Below are positions 10,973-23,123 of a stretch of 64,000 nucleotides of DNA, one piece after another. The notes under the pieces are model-generated. The model was not told where the DNA came from and did no database searches. It saw nothing but the letters and a program-made list of their open reading frames with translations. Positions within the stretch are counted from its first letter, which is position 1, and each line of letters starts with the position of its first letter. The position numbers and the translations under genes were made by a program. The stretch covers positions 268,127,315 through 268,191,314 of the forward strand of contig OY282560.1 of assembly GCA_958295665.1 (NCBI GenBank), given 5' to 3'. Source of the stretch: Tipula vernalis. Lineage: Eukaryota; Arthropoda; Insecta; Diptera; Tipulidae.

Positions 10973-13099
10973 TCCCTTGATGAATAATCAATTAATAAAA
11001 ACGCTGACGGTTAACGATTTTATTTTCGCAGGTGGTTCAATATCTTGTTTATTCTGGTTTTGTACAATTTTTTAATTTCATTCAAATCAACTTTATTTTC
11101 TCTTCAAAATACCAAATTGAACTGACCACAAAAAACCTTACTTAACTTGACTTACTATAAGAAAGGGTCCACCCAAGTTGGTGAATCATAAAAATTATAA
11201 TAATATAACCAATCGCAGTCATGGTGGCAGTTTTTAATTGGTTAATCCATTTGGTTTATGGTAAGTTACATCAGGTAATGCAAACTTAATGTCTATAATT
11301 AAATTTTTATAAAAGTTTAAAACTAAGCTAAATATTCATTGTTACAGTTTTCAACAATAGATGGTAGCATTAAATTGTTTTAAGAATAATTTTAGTGTGT
11401 TACGTAACAGCTGATGAAATGTCAAACGATTCTAAATATAAACAAAATAATGTTAACAGCAGCTTACAAGATAAGTATAAACTTGATTATCTAATTATTT
11501 AACAAATTAATAACTCGATTTCATTTTCTTTCAAATCATTTGATGTACGTATGTACGAATATGGTAAATTAAATTTAGTTAGATTATACTAATTACAATG
11601 GTTTGTAGAAATTAATTTTAATTTTAAATTTAGATGACAAAATTTGTTGATCTGCACGGGTGCAGACATCATTGGTAGAATTTTACTCTTTTGTTAGAAA
11701 TATAGAACCAAGAATCGGTCTCTTTTGCTGCTGAACACCGAAGACATCTCATCGCACCACTCATCATATTATTGTGCGTTCTTATGATTTAATAAAATAA
11801 TTATAATAATAATCATAATAAATGTTATAATTATTAATTAATAATTAAATGAGAATTTATTACGAGAACACAACAAACAGTAATACAACAAAATCAACTA
11901 GACCAACCTGTTTCTTGAGTTTTATTTGCTAATAAAACATAATATATCACTTATCACTAAATGGTATAAATTTGCATTTTGTGACATTTTGGTTAAACTT
12001 AAAACCGTTCCACTACAAATATGCAGAAATCCTAAACTGTTGTTTGGTAGCCGTCATATACCAGATTAGCGAAACACTATAAAAATAAATAATCTAAGCA
12101 AACTGTTAATACCGTCACTAAATTTACTAATACCAATTCCATAAATTAACCTCACTATGATAATTGATTGCTTAAAATATTACCAGCACTATCTAAACAT
12201 TTTATTGATCGACATCAGTAATCACAAAGCGTGTGTAGCGTTAGAATTAAATAAATAAAATCAATATTTTGTATTTTGTTAAATAAAAAATGGTTTATCC
12301 TTCTAGACAATAAATATAAATATTTATGATTATACCGCAAGATAAATATCTTTGGTGCTCCCATAGAATAAAATATAATTTCATTTATGTGCAAGCTACT
12401 ATAATCTTATCATTCATGGATTAGATGAACGAATTATATAATATGTCCACCATAAATTTAAATATAAATGATTAGTTTTTTTTTTTTAATTAAATTATAA
12501 ACATTAATGATAATATATTATTTTTATAATTAATATAGGAGTATAAATTACCGTATACCGTATAATATAATACACGAGTACTATATACATAATGTATTTA
12601 AACAAAATGAAAAATTAATTCCGATATTTAAATACACAAATTTATATTTTATTTATTAAAATAAAACAAAAACAACTAAAAGTCACTGAAATACAATGTT
12701 TAGTTTCATAAAATATAATAATAATGTGTACATATACAACAATAAAGATAAATAAATTATAAATTTAAATTAAATATATATTTATATTGTATATTATATG
12801 AATTGTATTCACAAAATTATTTATAATGCATGCATTTACTTGTACATATACGGTTTTGTTTATTATTTTAAATTTGACATTCGCGGCTACATATTATTGT
12901 TATAATATTATTTTGTATTATTTATTGCTACATATTATTATTTTTATTTCATCATTATTGTTGTTTTAGAATTTACATGTACTGTTTCTAGCTCACAAGA
13001 TCAATTTTTTTTTTTATAGATTATCATAATTTATGTTAACGAAAACGTATATTGTCGGTCTCACATCAGGCTTAGTGAATTTGCAATTCCACTTTATTT
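10973..13099. other. Gene-free AT-rich stretch
   Basis: Very AT-rich with many short TA/TAA runs and no long ORF. The first few hundred bases probably contain the rest of the BEL 5' LTR. No RNA gene or terminal inverted repeats were recognised. Confidence 0.5.
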
Positions 13100-13776
13100 A
13101 CTTCATTTCTGTTAATTTTATTGTTTTGACGTGATAGCGTCCTACACCGCATGTTCGGGAAATTAGTGACACGAAATTTTGCCCTTGGTCCATGGGCAAT
13201 TACTCATCAACTATAAGCATTGCCTTTAATTTACATAAATATATGAGTGCGAACCTCTGATTTCGGGCGATTTAAATGCTTGTTTTAAATGCCACTGTAG
13301 TGAGAGCATGGCTCATCCGATCGAAGATCCGATGGTGTTAATTCTCGCGTAAATAAAGTGTTGGTTAATTTATTTTAAATTAAAATAATTAATCACCTCA
13401 TACATTTTAATTAAAATTACCAAATAGCGATTTACAATGATTGGGTGCACTGTAGCGAGAGAACTCCTCATCTAATCGTAGCAATTCTAATCTTAATTTA
13501 TGAGTAATGAAACTGTGTCGGATAATTTATTTTAAATTAAAATAATTAACCTCCATAAATTTTAATTAAAATTACAAACTATAAAATAGCGATTTATAAT
13601 GATAAAGAGCGCTGCAGCGAGAGAACGCCTCATCTCATCGGAGTAATTCTAGTGTCAATTCGTGTGTACAGAAACTGTTGCGGATAATTTATTTTAAATT
13701 TATACAATTAACCTGCACAAAAAGTTTCATTAAAATTTAAATCTGCAAAATAGCGATTTGCAATGGTTGATGTTTC
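13100..13776. repeat. Tandem-repeat-bearing non-autonomous element, copy 1
   Basis: After a unique head (TTCATTTCTGTTAATTTTAT... then CACCGCATGTTCGGG), three diverged units of roughly 160-170 bp follow. Each has a CTCAT.T.ATCG start, a GGATAATTTATTTTAAAT block, AAATAGCGATTTA, and ends in GCGAGAGAAC. A second copy of the whole arrangement lies at 20146-22255. There is no coding capacity. Non-autonomous elements with internal minisatellites are typical of Helitron-like and some MITE families, but I see no diagnostic terminus. Confidence 0.75.
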
Positions 13777-14556
13777 TAATGATTGGGCCCGTATTCTTGA
13801 CCTTTGTATAAAGAAGTTTAAATTTTCGATTGAAATGACATATTTTACAAAAAATTCTCCGGTGACATTTTCTGGTGAACTTCAAAAATATAGGCTCTGA
13901 GCCTTAATTTCAGTAGTTTACTCGATTATCCTATTTCTACGTTACTGAGTTGTTTGAGGATCTCAAAATATCTTATAGTAGCTGCATTTGATGAAACCAA
14001 GTGATCCGGATCCGTTTAATTTTTACATGCAAAACAACAATAAAATCAGTTCCAACTTTGTTTTTGGATCACAAATCATGATCTAAAAATTAGTTCATGT
14101 TTGTGCAAATGTAGTATATTTTGTATTTTGTAGTTGGTATTAATGAAAAAAACAGAAAAATTAAGAATCGAACGCATCCAAAATAAAACTAAATGGAAAA
14201 CAGTCAGTTAGTGTTACATTTATAAGTATGCATTATAACCTAAAAAATAAATATGGACAAAAAGTAAATTTATTTATATTTAATAATCAAAATATTTACA
14301 AATACATAATTATTGTTATAAGTTTTAGGTCTGTTTTTAATTTTTTTAATTTTCAGCTTTAATTATAGTCTTTTTTAATTTAATATATTTATTTATTTAA
14401 AAATCTAATTTTTCCCAATATTTCGATGTTGTACCGCAGAGAACATATTCGAGATTTACAGTAAAGTGGCTGACATCTGGTGACAGAAATAATAACTTTT
14501 AGTAAAGGGGATCAGAATTGTCAAAATAAAAATTTCTGAAGAAAAATATATGAAGA
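13777..14556. other. Gene-free stretch
   Basis: No coding sequence or recognisable RNA. It ends at the 11-bp target duplication of the LINE that follows. Confidence 0.5.
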
Positions 14557-14780
14557 ATATTTAGAATTTTTTTTTATTTTTATTTAAAATAAATTTTATT
14601 TATTTATTTTATGTAATTACAATCTCCTGGACTAATGAGCAATTTGTTTCTGACTTAATTTACTAACTTAAATTAATCTATGGATTCTTCCCATTGGCGT
14701 TCCATAGTGTTTGGTAAATTGAAGTAAACCACATCTTTGTTGTGGATTTTAGATCAGCATAATGCTGCTTAAACTGACAA

Positions 14781-17411
14781 TCACACCAGCTCAAAAGGTT
14801 TGGTTCTTTTAAGTCTGCGAACTAAATTCGTGATGCTTAGGAGCTGAGTTGCCTCAATGTTCACATGTTGGCGGAGCCTTTCTTCGTGTCTCCGTGCTTT
14901 TTCCTGGATTTCATTTAAGATGAGGTTCATTTTAAGGCCCTTATGAAGGTCATTGTTCCTGACATACCAAGGTGCATCAACGATGTTCCTTAATACCATA
15001 TTCTGAAATCTTTGGATGATATTTACGTTGCTCTGTTTGGTACAACCCCAAAGCTGAATACCATAAGTTTAAATCGGTTTCAATATTTGCTTATAAAGTA
15101 GAAGCTTGTTGTATGTTGATAAAGAAGAGTTCCTTCCCATCAGCCAATACATTTTTCTGTATTTAAGTCTTAATTCTTTACTTTTCTTCTTGACGTGTGC
15201 TTTCCATCGTAGTTTAGCATCCAGGGTCAGGCCGAGATACTTAGCTGTGTTCGCATGCGGTATTATTTCCCGATTTATGATAATCGGAATATGTTCGATT
15301 CGTTTGTTTGTAAAGTTGATGTGAACTGATTTAGTTTCATTTAGTTTTATTCTCCATCTTTTTGCCCATTTATATATTTGCGTTATAGCTGATTGTAACT
15401 TCTGTGTTGATTCTTCGTTGCTTTTTCCAACAGCTAAGATCACCGTATCATCTGCAAAAGTTGCCACCGTGTTGTTTTCTAATGTAGGAATATTATAAGT
15501 GTATAGTATTTATAAAACCGGCCCTAATACACTGCCCTGTGGAACTCCTGCATTGATTTTTTTCAATTCAGAAAATGTATCCTCTAACTTAATCCTGAAG
15601 AACCTATCTTTCAAGTATGATTCCAGTATCTTAAGGTTAAGGTGGTTAAGTCCTTCATGCCACACTCTATCAAACACTTGTGCAACGTCTAAAAATACTG
15701 TTGAACAGACTTTTTTCTCCTCTAATGCTTTCTCAATTATACTGGTATCAATTGTTGAGTGTTGGTTGCGAAAACCGAACTGATGATTTGGGATCAAGTT
15801 TTTACTCTCGATTATCGGATTTAATCTTTTTACCAGAAGCTTCTCAAAGAGTTTGGACATGACTGGCAATAGCGAAATTGGCCTATAAGACGATGTTATG
15901 TGTGGTGGTTTCCCAGGTTTTGGGATCATAATTACTTCTGCAATTCAATTTTCCATAAGCTTGGTACACATTTGATTCTAAATGCTGCATTTATAAGATT
16001 GGTGAGTTTCACCAGAGCTTTCCTTGACAGTTCTTTTAAGATTTCTGCAGTAATAAGATCGTACCCAGGAGCTTTTTTCGTATTTATATTAGCTTTTATC
16101 TCACGCATGATTTCTTTTGGTGTTGTCGGTAGGATTTCTTTACTTTCTTGCACAGCTTGTTCAGTTATTATCTCGGCTTCCAACGTTTGGTCTTCATTTG
16201 GTTGGAATATTTTTTCGAGGTGTTCGGCAAATTCTCGAGCTTTGTCTTCATTATTTCTAGCCCATTTCTCACCTGCTATTTTTATTGGGGGAATCTGCAT
16301 TATTGGTCTTTTGATTCTTTTGGTTGCTTTTCAAAGAGAATAATCAGTACTGTTATCATTAGTTAATTTTCTTAAATAGTTGCTGATTGATTCATCTTTC
16401 AATTCTTTGATCTCTCTTCTTAATTGTTGAGTGAGATTGTTCAAATGAGTTTTATCTTGGGGGGCCCTTGTTTGTTGCCATACTCCTCGCTCTTCTTTTT
16501 TCTGCGAGGAGTTCCCTAATTTCCATAGGGTAATTGTTCCCCTTGATTTTCGTTTTAATTTCAGGAGTATTTTCCCAAGCTGATTGCTGTATATTGTTTA
16601 CAAATTTGTGAACTTCTTTGTCTAATTGTTCTTCAGTCTTTAATGGAACCATTAAGTTAATTTTTTCTTCTAGCGATAGTCCAAAGCATACCCAATTAGT
16701 GTGATTATTTACTAGGAATGGGTTTCTTTCTTTCTGAATGATTTTTTTCACTTAACGTTAGAAGTATTGGTGAATGATCAGAGTTTAAGTCATGGCTTTC
16801 ATCTACTTGTACATAATTTACAGATATGTTCTTTATTATAAAGAAATCAATCAGATCTGGTACTTTGTTTGGATCAGTTGGCCAGTAGGTTGGTTTTCCA
16901 GTTGAGAGGGCTTCACAACTGCATTTTCTGATAGCTTTTAGGAGTTCTTTATCCTTAGTCGTTGTTAATCTGGATCCCCAGTGGACATTTTTGCATTAAA
17001 GTCTCCTCCAAGTACAAATCGTTTTCCTAATTTACTGAGGAACTCGAGATAATCTTTTTCTTTCATTGAGTGCTTCGGTGGGCCGTAAATACTAGCAATA
17101 CAAATAGAACTACTTTTGGATTTGACATTAACAACAGTTGCTTGTATTTCTTCCGTTTCATATTTTAACTCCTCATAGTGATGAATACTATTTCTAATTA
17201 TAATAGCACTACCTCCTTTAGCAGTGTTTCCAGGGTGAATAGTGTGATATATTTGATAATTTTTAAATTTAATGTTTGATTGTCCAGTACAGTGTGTTTC
17301 CGTGATGAGACATACATTGATCTTTTCTGTGTCCAAGACCACTTGCAGTTCTTGTTGAGGTTGCATCAGTCCATTGGCATTCCAACATAAGATTCTAAGA
17401 TCTTTGGCCAT
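14781..17411 (-). pseudogene. LINE ORF2: endonuclease and reverse transcriptase, broken
   Basis: It starts with ATG at 17411. The apurinic-like endonuclease shows ILCWNANGL, ITETHC and LGGDFNAK. A frameshift in the next motif sends it out of frame near 16980. It resumes with NSDHSPI near 16790 and a linker, then RT from about 16300: SYRPISLLPVMSKLFEKLL, FLDVAQVFDRVWHEG, GVPQGSVLGP and an intact ATFADDTVIL near 15460. The tail continues past KYLGLTLDAKLRW to EATQLL. Frame breaks near 16980, 16750, 16450, 15930, 15500 and 15070 rule out a working protein. The domain order matches the Jockey clade; no RNase H is seen. Confidence 0.88.
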
Positions 17412-17477
17412 TTTTCTGTTTAGGGATGGCTCCCTTAGTGTTGTACTCTAGTTTCTGTAATCGCTCATCAAATGTAT

Positions 17478-18941
17478 TTAGCTGCTTAAAATTAATTTAA
17501 GTGTTTGACTTATATCGTCATTTTGAGCAGTTTTTCCTGGATTTCCGTTGCTCATCATTACTTGAGCATAAGTCATTTTACCAAATTGTCCTTGAGTAGT
17601 TCCCGACACTCTACGATTTACTTCGGGTCGGTTCATCTTAACCGCTTGTTTCCTGAATAAACTTGGATTTTTAGCAATCACGTTCTTATTTTTGATATTT
17701 TCCAGTTAAATAGCAACGCTGCATCCTCTGTAGTTAGCCGGATGGTTTTCTCCACAGTGAACGCATTTAGGTTGAACATTTTGGGCTTTTACACAATCTT
17801 TGGTATGATGTTTACCTAAACATTTGATACACCTAGGTTCCCTGTTGGAATATTTTTGTGTATGTCCATAGGCTTAACATTGTTTACATTGTGGTATAAG
17901 CTTAGATCTTCTTAGAGGCTGAATAACCACTTTGCACCCCAAGATGTACTTAATTTGATAAATTTTTTCGATATCTTCATCAGTATCGAAGGTCAACATA
18001 AACATGTTGAGAGGTACTTTGCCTCTCCGTTTTAGCTTAATCGATGCTTCAGTTGCCTTAAATCCTTTTGCTTTCAGGTCATCAATTATTTTATCTGGTT
18101 TACACGTAGAGTGTAAGTTTTTAGCCATGACTCTAATTGGTCTGGTTTGTTTATCTTCAAACGTGTGCCAAGCACGTTTTTCTTCATTTAACATTTTTGT
18201 CATTTTTCTGTATGTTTCAGCATCTTCTAAGTTTATTTTGATGGTGTTTCCATTCATCACCTTTGCATTAAACTTATCAGTAGCAGTTATTGTTTTTATT
18301 TTTTCATAGAGTACATCGTAGTCTTTGACTTCATTTATTACTATTGGTGGTGGTGGAGGTATTTTTTTTGGTTGTTTCTGGATAATATTTGGAACATTAT
18401 CCTTTAATTGAGGTGGGGAGGGCGTATTATTCCGTCTCCTTTTTTTTCTCCCACCTTTAACTCTAATCCACTCAGTTTCTCGAGCTAGTTCTTCTTCATC
18501 CGTATGATACTCTTGTGGAGTTGTATTCTGGTTAGGAGTAGAACCGATGTCCTCCTTTGGCTTAAGAGCTTTAACTTCGTTTTCAAGCGTCTTCATACGC
18601 TCCTGCATCCATGCAATTGTAATATTCAGTTGCTTATTTATATTGTTGGCTTCAACTAATGCATTATTAGCTTTACACAATTCATTGTGAAGCATTTCTT
18701 CGTTTGTAGAACGAGTGTTGTGGCTGCTGGCCCCAATGGAGGGGATGTGAATTATCCTTTTCTGTTTCACTCAAATGAGCTTGTTTATTCACCAACATGT
18801 CTTGGGATTGGTTAAAATAATTGTAGTATAGCAATGGCTGGTCCCCCCAGAATCCATGAGACCGACCTCCGAAGAGGGTGGATTTACCTGAGCAACAGGT
18901 GTACCACCTGGGGTATTAGTTTCCTTATTTGTTCCGCTCAT
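17478..18941 (-). pseudogene. LINE ORF1 (gag-like, CCHC), broken
   Basis: The start ATG at 18941 begins MSGTNKETNTPGG, matching the related ORF1 at 59747. The first part is frameshifted near 18850. A long open piece (18770-17874) includes a coiled-coil-like stretch and a basic, proline-rich segment, then a PRE_C2HC-like domain (NLHSTCKPDKIIDDLKAKGF). After an in-frame stop at 17874, zinc-knuckle cysteines continue: CIKCLGKHHTKDC, then CVHCGENHPANYRGC. The C-terminal piece runs to 17478, just before ORF2. Confidence 0.85.
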
Positions 18942-19331
18942 TGCTCATTTATAGTGTACTGCACTCGCCTCTAGTATTTCGCCGATGCTTCACATCGTTG
19001 CCCGGGTGTTACCACGTGGAGGTATACTAGACACATTTGGTGGTTTCTACATAGTTGCAGCGTTGGAATATAGACCACGAGATACATGGCTATAGACGGT
19101 CAGGTCAACCCCTACCCTATTGAGACGCACCCAACACCCATATTTAGAATGGTAAGAATTTTAGTATATACTATATAATATATAAAATAATATAATTACA
19201 AGAAAATTGCAGAAATTGGTTAATTTAATAACTGTAAAAGAGCTGGACAAAAAATTTGCATGAATCAACAAAAATAATTTACAAAAAAACCAATTTAACC
19301 ATAATCTAACCTTAATCTTTTTATTTTCAGT

Positions 19332-20140
19332 TCACCGATTCAACAGAAATTAAAATTAGTATTAATTTACGAGACATAATAAAATATTTAGGTAGCACAA
19401 AAAGGCCATTTATCGAAGGCGAGAAAATAGTTAAAGCGAATCATGTGATTAAAGTAGGATTTTTAAAATCTAACCCTAGTGATAATGTAATCCATATTTT
19501 TGGTTTGGTACTCCAAACATCACATCCAAAAGAAAGGCCGCACGAAGTACATTTTTTTTAACAAATGAAGTGTCTGCGTGGACCGCTTTTTGTTTGTATA
19601 AGGCCGGTCTAGGACATAAATGCAAACACATTTCTGATATTCGTTTATATTGCAACAGGTAAATGATTATACATATTTTAAAAGTTGCCTTCTAATAATT
19701 TTTTTTTTTGTAGGTTGAACAGTTTGACTTTGATGACCTCTACGGATCTTAAGCAAAAATGGGCAAAAAAAAGTCTGCAAAATACGAATATTTATATGGA
19801 CCAAAACGAGTTGTGGAATTGTGTCGTATGAGTAAAACACCAAAACCCTAGGTGACAAGTGAAGAACAGGACAAATCGAATCGTGAACGCCTTTTTGCTT
19901 CAGCACAGTACTCTGCAGTTTCGTTACATAACCGAACTAGAAATATTTGTATCAAACCTGCATTAGCCCATGATACCGTCATTGTACTGCATATAAATTA
20001 TTTACGTATATTAAAAATAAAAACCCGAATTGGATAAATAAGGCTGGAGAATATGTTCGAGTGACAAATTTTAAAAACGCAAACATGCAATTCGGTATCA
20101 AGAATGAGAAAATTGCCGCACTATACGCGCATGTTATAAT
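19332..20140 (+). pseudogene. SWIM-type zinc-finger-like gene fragment, two exons, 3'-truncated
   Basis: An exon opens at 19332 after a TTTTATTTTCAG acceptor and stays open to about 19659, ending LYKAGLGHKCKHISDIRLYC. A GT-AG intron follows (about 19660-19713, ending TTTTTTGTAG). The second exon begins LNSLTLMTSTDLKQKW, then frameshifts near 19760. The CKHI pattern with TDLKQKWAKK resembles SWIM-type zinc-finger proteins common in insect gene models. The first Cys pair of the CxC is disrupted (C-L-Y), and there is an in-frame stop near 19850. Coding-like sequence ends where the tandem-repeat element starts (20146). It is a decayed host or TE-captured gene. Confidence 0.6.
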
Positions 20141-20145
20141 ACTAT

Positions 20146-22255
20146 ACTTCATTTCTGTTAATTTTATTGTTTTGACGTGATAACGTCCTACACCGCATGT
20201 TCGGGAAATTAGTGACACGAAATTTTGCCCTTGGTCATGGGCAATTATTCATCAACTACAAGCATTGCTTTTAATTTAAATATGAACATATATGATTGCG
20301 AGCCTCTGATTTCGGGCGATTTAAATGCTTGTTTTAAATGCCACTTTAGTGAGAGCATGGCTCATCCGATTGGAGATCCGATGGTATTAATTCTTGCGTA
20401 AATAAATAGTGTTGGTTAATTTATTTTAAATTAAAATAATGAATCACGTTATACTTTTTAATTAAAATTACAAAAAGAGCGATTTACAATGATTGGGTGC
20501 ACTGTAGCGAGAAAACACCTCATCTGATCGTAGCAATTCTAATCTTAATTTGTGAGTAAAGAAACTGTGTCGGATAATTTATTTTAAATTAAAATAATTA
20601 ACCTCAATAAATTTTAATTAAATTACAAACTATAAAATAGCGATTTATAATAATTGAGACCACTGCAGCGAGAGAACGTGTAACGTTCGGTTTTAGTCGA
20701 CCGCTCCAAGTTGTACACGGTGTGCACTCCGGATTGTTTTTTTTTTTTTTTGATGACACATACACAGACGATTTAATTATAATTATTATTATTTTTTTTT
20801 GCTACGGTTCATAATTTTGGTATAAATTGGGGTAACTTACAACGCACGGGAGGATTCTGATGGAGTATTTTGTTGGACATAGTGAATCCCGAAATTATTA
20901 AGCTTTTATTTAAAATAACTTTATTTTTTTTTCGATATAAAATTTGTGATATAAAGTTTGTGAAAATCCAATAAGCTTAAAAGAATATTCAAGCTTAATT
21001 GATATTGGTCTTAGATAGTGATTGATCAAGATAAGGAAAATATATCTTGATGATCTAAGTTATCGTGAATAATTAAGTAGTTATTAAAAACTGTTTTGCT
21101 TATAGGTGCATAGTAATCGTTAAGGGTTGTATTTTTTGGTCGAACATTCGATAGTGCAACTCGTTGATAGCGTTTTTTTACTGCAAACCCTTGATACCGT
21201 AATTATTAGGTACAAGCTAACAAATTGTGTAATTAAAAATTAAATTAAAACCCAAAATTGTAATATTTAATAATAAATTAACTGCTAATTCTTAAATAAT
21301 AAATTACTAATATTTAAATTTCATAAAATAAAAATAAAAACGTTAATAACTAAAACAATAAAACAATATAGTGTTATAACGTGTAAAGTGATTGGCATTG
21401 AATGTGGTCACCTAAATAATCTGGTAAATTAATAGTGATTTTAAACTAAATTAACAATAAAGTTTATACCTATACGAAGTAAAAGAAAATTAAACTTAAA
21501 ATTAAAATGTTATAGTTTATAAAATAATTTGTGTGGTGTACAATAAAATTAAAATGAATACAAATTTAATTTTATTACTTCGATTAAAATTTCTGAAATT
21601 ATTTGGAAACAAAAAAATATGGAGCCCAGCCGAACATCGAGGAAGCGTAAACGGTAGCCATATTAAGCTAAGATTGTTATTTTTTTATTATTTAAATATG
21701 TATTTAAATTAATTTTTCTTTAGAGTTTTCAATTAGCTATATTCATTAATTAAGTTCATTTGTTTCGTGACATTAGTTTTTTTTCTATCAATTAGAATTA
21801 GTTAAAATCTTTAAATTCTAATTTTATTTTTTTTGTTTGTTGTTATTGTTTCGGTTCGCTCGTAATTTTCTTTTCAGTATGAGAAGCTGAAAGCTTTAAT
21901 TCGGGGATGATGTGCGTTAGGTGGGTGTTATAGCGAAGCTAAGTCGTTCTTCTACCTTCCTTTCTCAATTTTCTTATTTCGTTTTTCTTTCTGTTCCCCT
22001 TTGCGGTCTAAACATAAATAGTCAAGCTTTGGAGACTCCCACCCCAATACCCTGAGTTCTAGCTGGCTTAAAATGATCGTACCAAAGCCTCTGTCTATGT
22101 AAACATTTCTGATAACAGCCGATAGTACTCTATCGGTAATGTTACAAACGCCTCATCTCATCGGAGTAATTCTAGTGTCAATTCGTGCGTACAGAAACTG
22201 TTGCGGATAATTTATTTTAAATTTACATAATTAACCGCAAAATAGCGAATTTACT
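20146..22255. repeat. Tandem-repeat-bearing element, copy 2, split by an LTR
   Basis: 20146-20678 and 22147-22255 together closely match 13100-13776, including the head region, the ~165-bp units and the GCGAGAGAAC unit ends. The reading jumps from GAGAGAACG at 20678 to AACGCCTCATCTC at 22147. The 1468 bp between is an inserted LTR. A short deletion near 22233 relative to copy 1 removes about 30 bp. Confidence 0.82.
20679..22146. mobile_element. Solo LTR, 1468 bp, with 4-bp target duplication AACG
   Basis: It begins TGTAACGTTCGG and ends AATGTTACA, giving a TGTAAC...GTTACA terminal inversion. AACG directly flanks both sides (20675-20678 and 22147-22150). The empty site is visible in copy 1 of the host repeat near 13625, which has AACG only once. 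No coding or internal retroviral domains are present, so this is most simply a solo LTR left after LTR-LTR recombination. Family (Gypsy or BEL) cannot be decided from the LTR alone, nor can orientation. Confidence 0.85.
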
Positions 22256-23123
22256 ATGATAATACTGGTATGCTAAGTGTACTAGTAGTCCAGTAAATGA
22301 AGGGGGAAAAAAGGCGTTAGAGTGGTATTTGGCACCCCCTTGAAAATGAGCCCAAGTTTGTGTAAAAATATTGTGTGACAGGGGGATAAAATGGGCCTAA
22401 TAAAAGACTCGGAAAATCGGTTTTCCGCGAATATCTCCCAAAATATGGCGGTTAGAGATTTTTTGTTTAAATAAAATTGAAGATCAGTTAATTTTCTACA
22501 AAAATGGTCCTCATGATTTTTTTCGCAACATTAATATTTTTTGCAAAAAGTCGGGTTGAAAAATCCAAAATTTTGAGACTCATGAAATATGCAAGTTTTT
22601 TACAAAATTTGAGATGGGGGGTATTGGAAATACATTATTTTCAATGTTTTGGACTGTAAAAACCAATTGTAGATGGCGCCACCACATTCTATCCACTGGC
22701 AAAATCCTCGGGGCCATAAATGAGAAACGCCGTAAACCATATAATTTGGAAGGATATTTATGTTTCCGAGCGTCTTGTTTTTCTCGTAAATGAGGCCTCA
22801 AGCTATACCCATTAGGAAAGCAGACCATAAGATTAATCACAGCAGGATGGATCCCACCAATTGGCCAGAAACTAGCGACAAACAGTTTTGCACATGTGGC
22901 AAAGTATGGAAGTTCATTAGGTTTTTCCTAACGAAAACTAAAAATCTCTAAAGGAAGAATATTTACCCATAATACTCAAAAATAATTTTTTGCCGGATCG
23001 AGGTTTTTGGAATAAAGAGTTATAAAGTTTCTTTAAATTTCATTTATTATAGAAAAATATATAAAACATAAATAACATAAATATAATATATAATACATTG
23101 AAATTATGACATAAATCTTTAAA
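22256..23123. other. Unassigned stretch downstream of the nuclease-like pseudogene
   Basis: On the minus strand 22840-22580 is open for 86 codons (alternative reading start), with protein-like text such as RPHLREKQDARKHKYPSKLY and ILPVDRMWWRHLQ. I do not recognise it. It has the same orientation as the gene at 23124-26765 and could be a conserved 3' region of that repeat family or a separate remnant. The remainder is non-coding. Confidence 0.35.

Larger units (their letters stand above)
14568..19139 (-). mobile_element. Near full-length Jockey-type LINE (4.57 kb), inactive
   Basis: The element reads on the minus strand from about 19139 to an A-rich tail (T-rich on plus) at 14568. Both sides carry the same 11 bp, ATATTTAGAAT (14557-14567 and 19140-19150), which is its target duplication and fixes both ends. 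ORF1 (gag) and ORF2 (endonuclease plus RT) are both present and both broken. Its length is almost identical to that of the related LINE at 55373-59969, so it is close to full length and not 5'-truncated. Confidence 0.92.

Noticed and set aside
13260..13700. A CRISPR-like or satellite array
   Set aside because: The units are ~165 bp, diverged, few in number and have no constant repeat/variable spacer pattern. The genome is eukaryotic and the same block recurs with its own head region.
15900..16343. Plus-strand 147-codon ORF
   Set aside because: Antisense shadow of LINE ORF2. It has no domain and its length is explained by the codon bias of the real strand.
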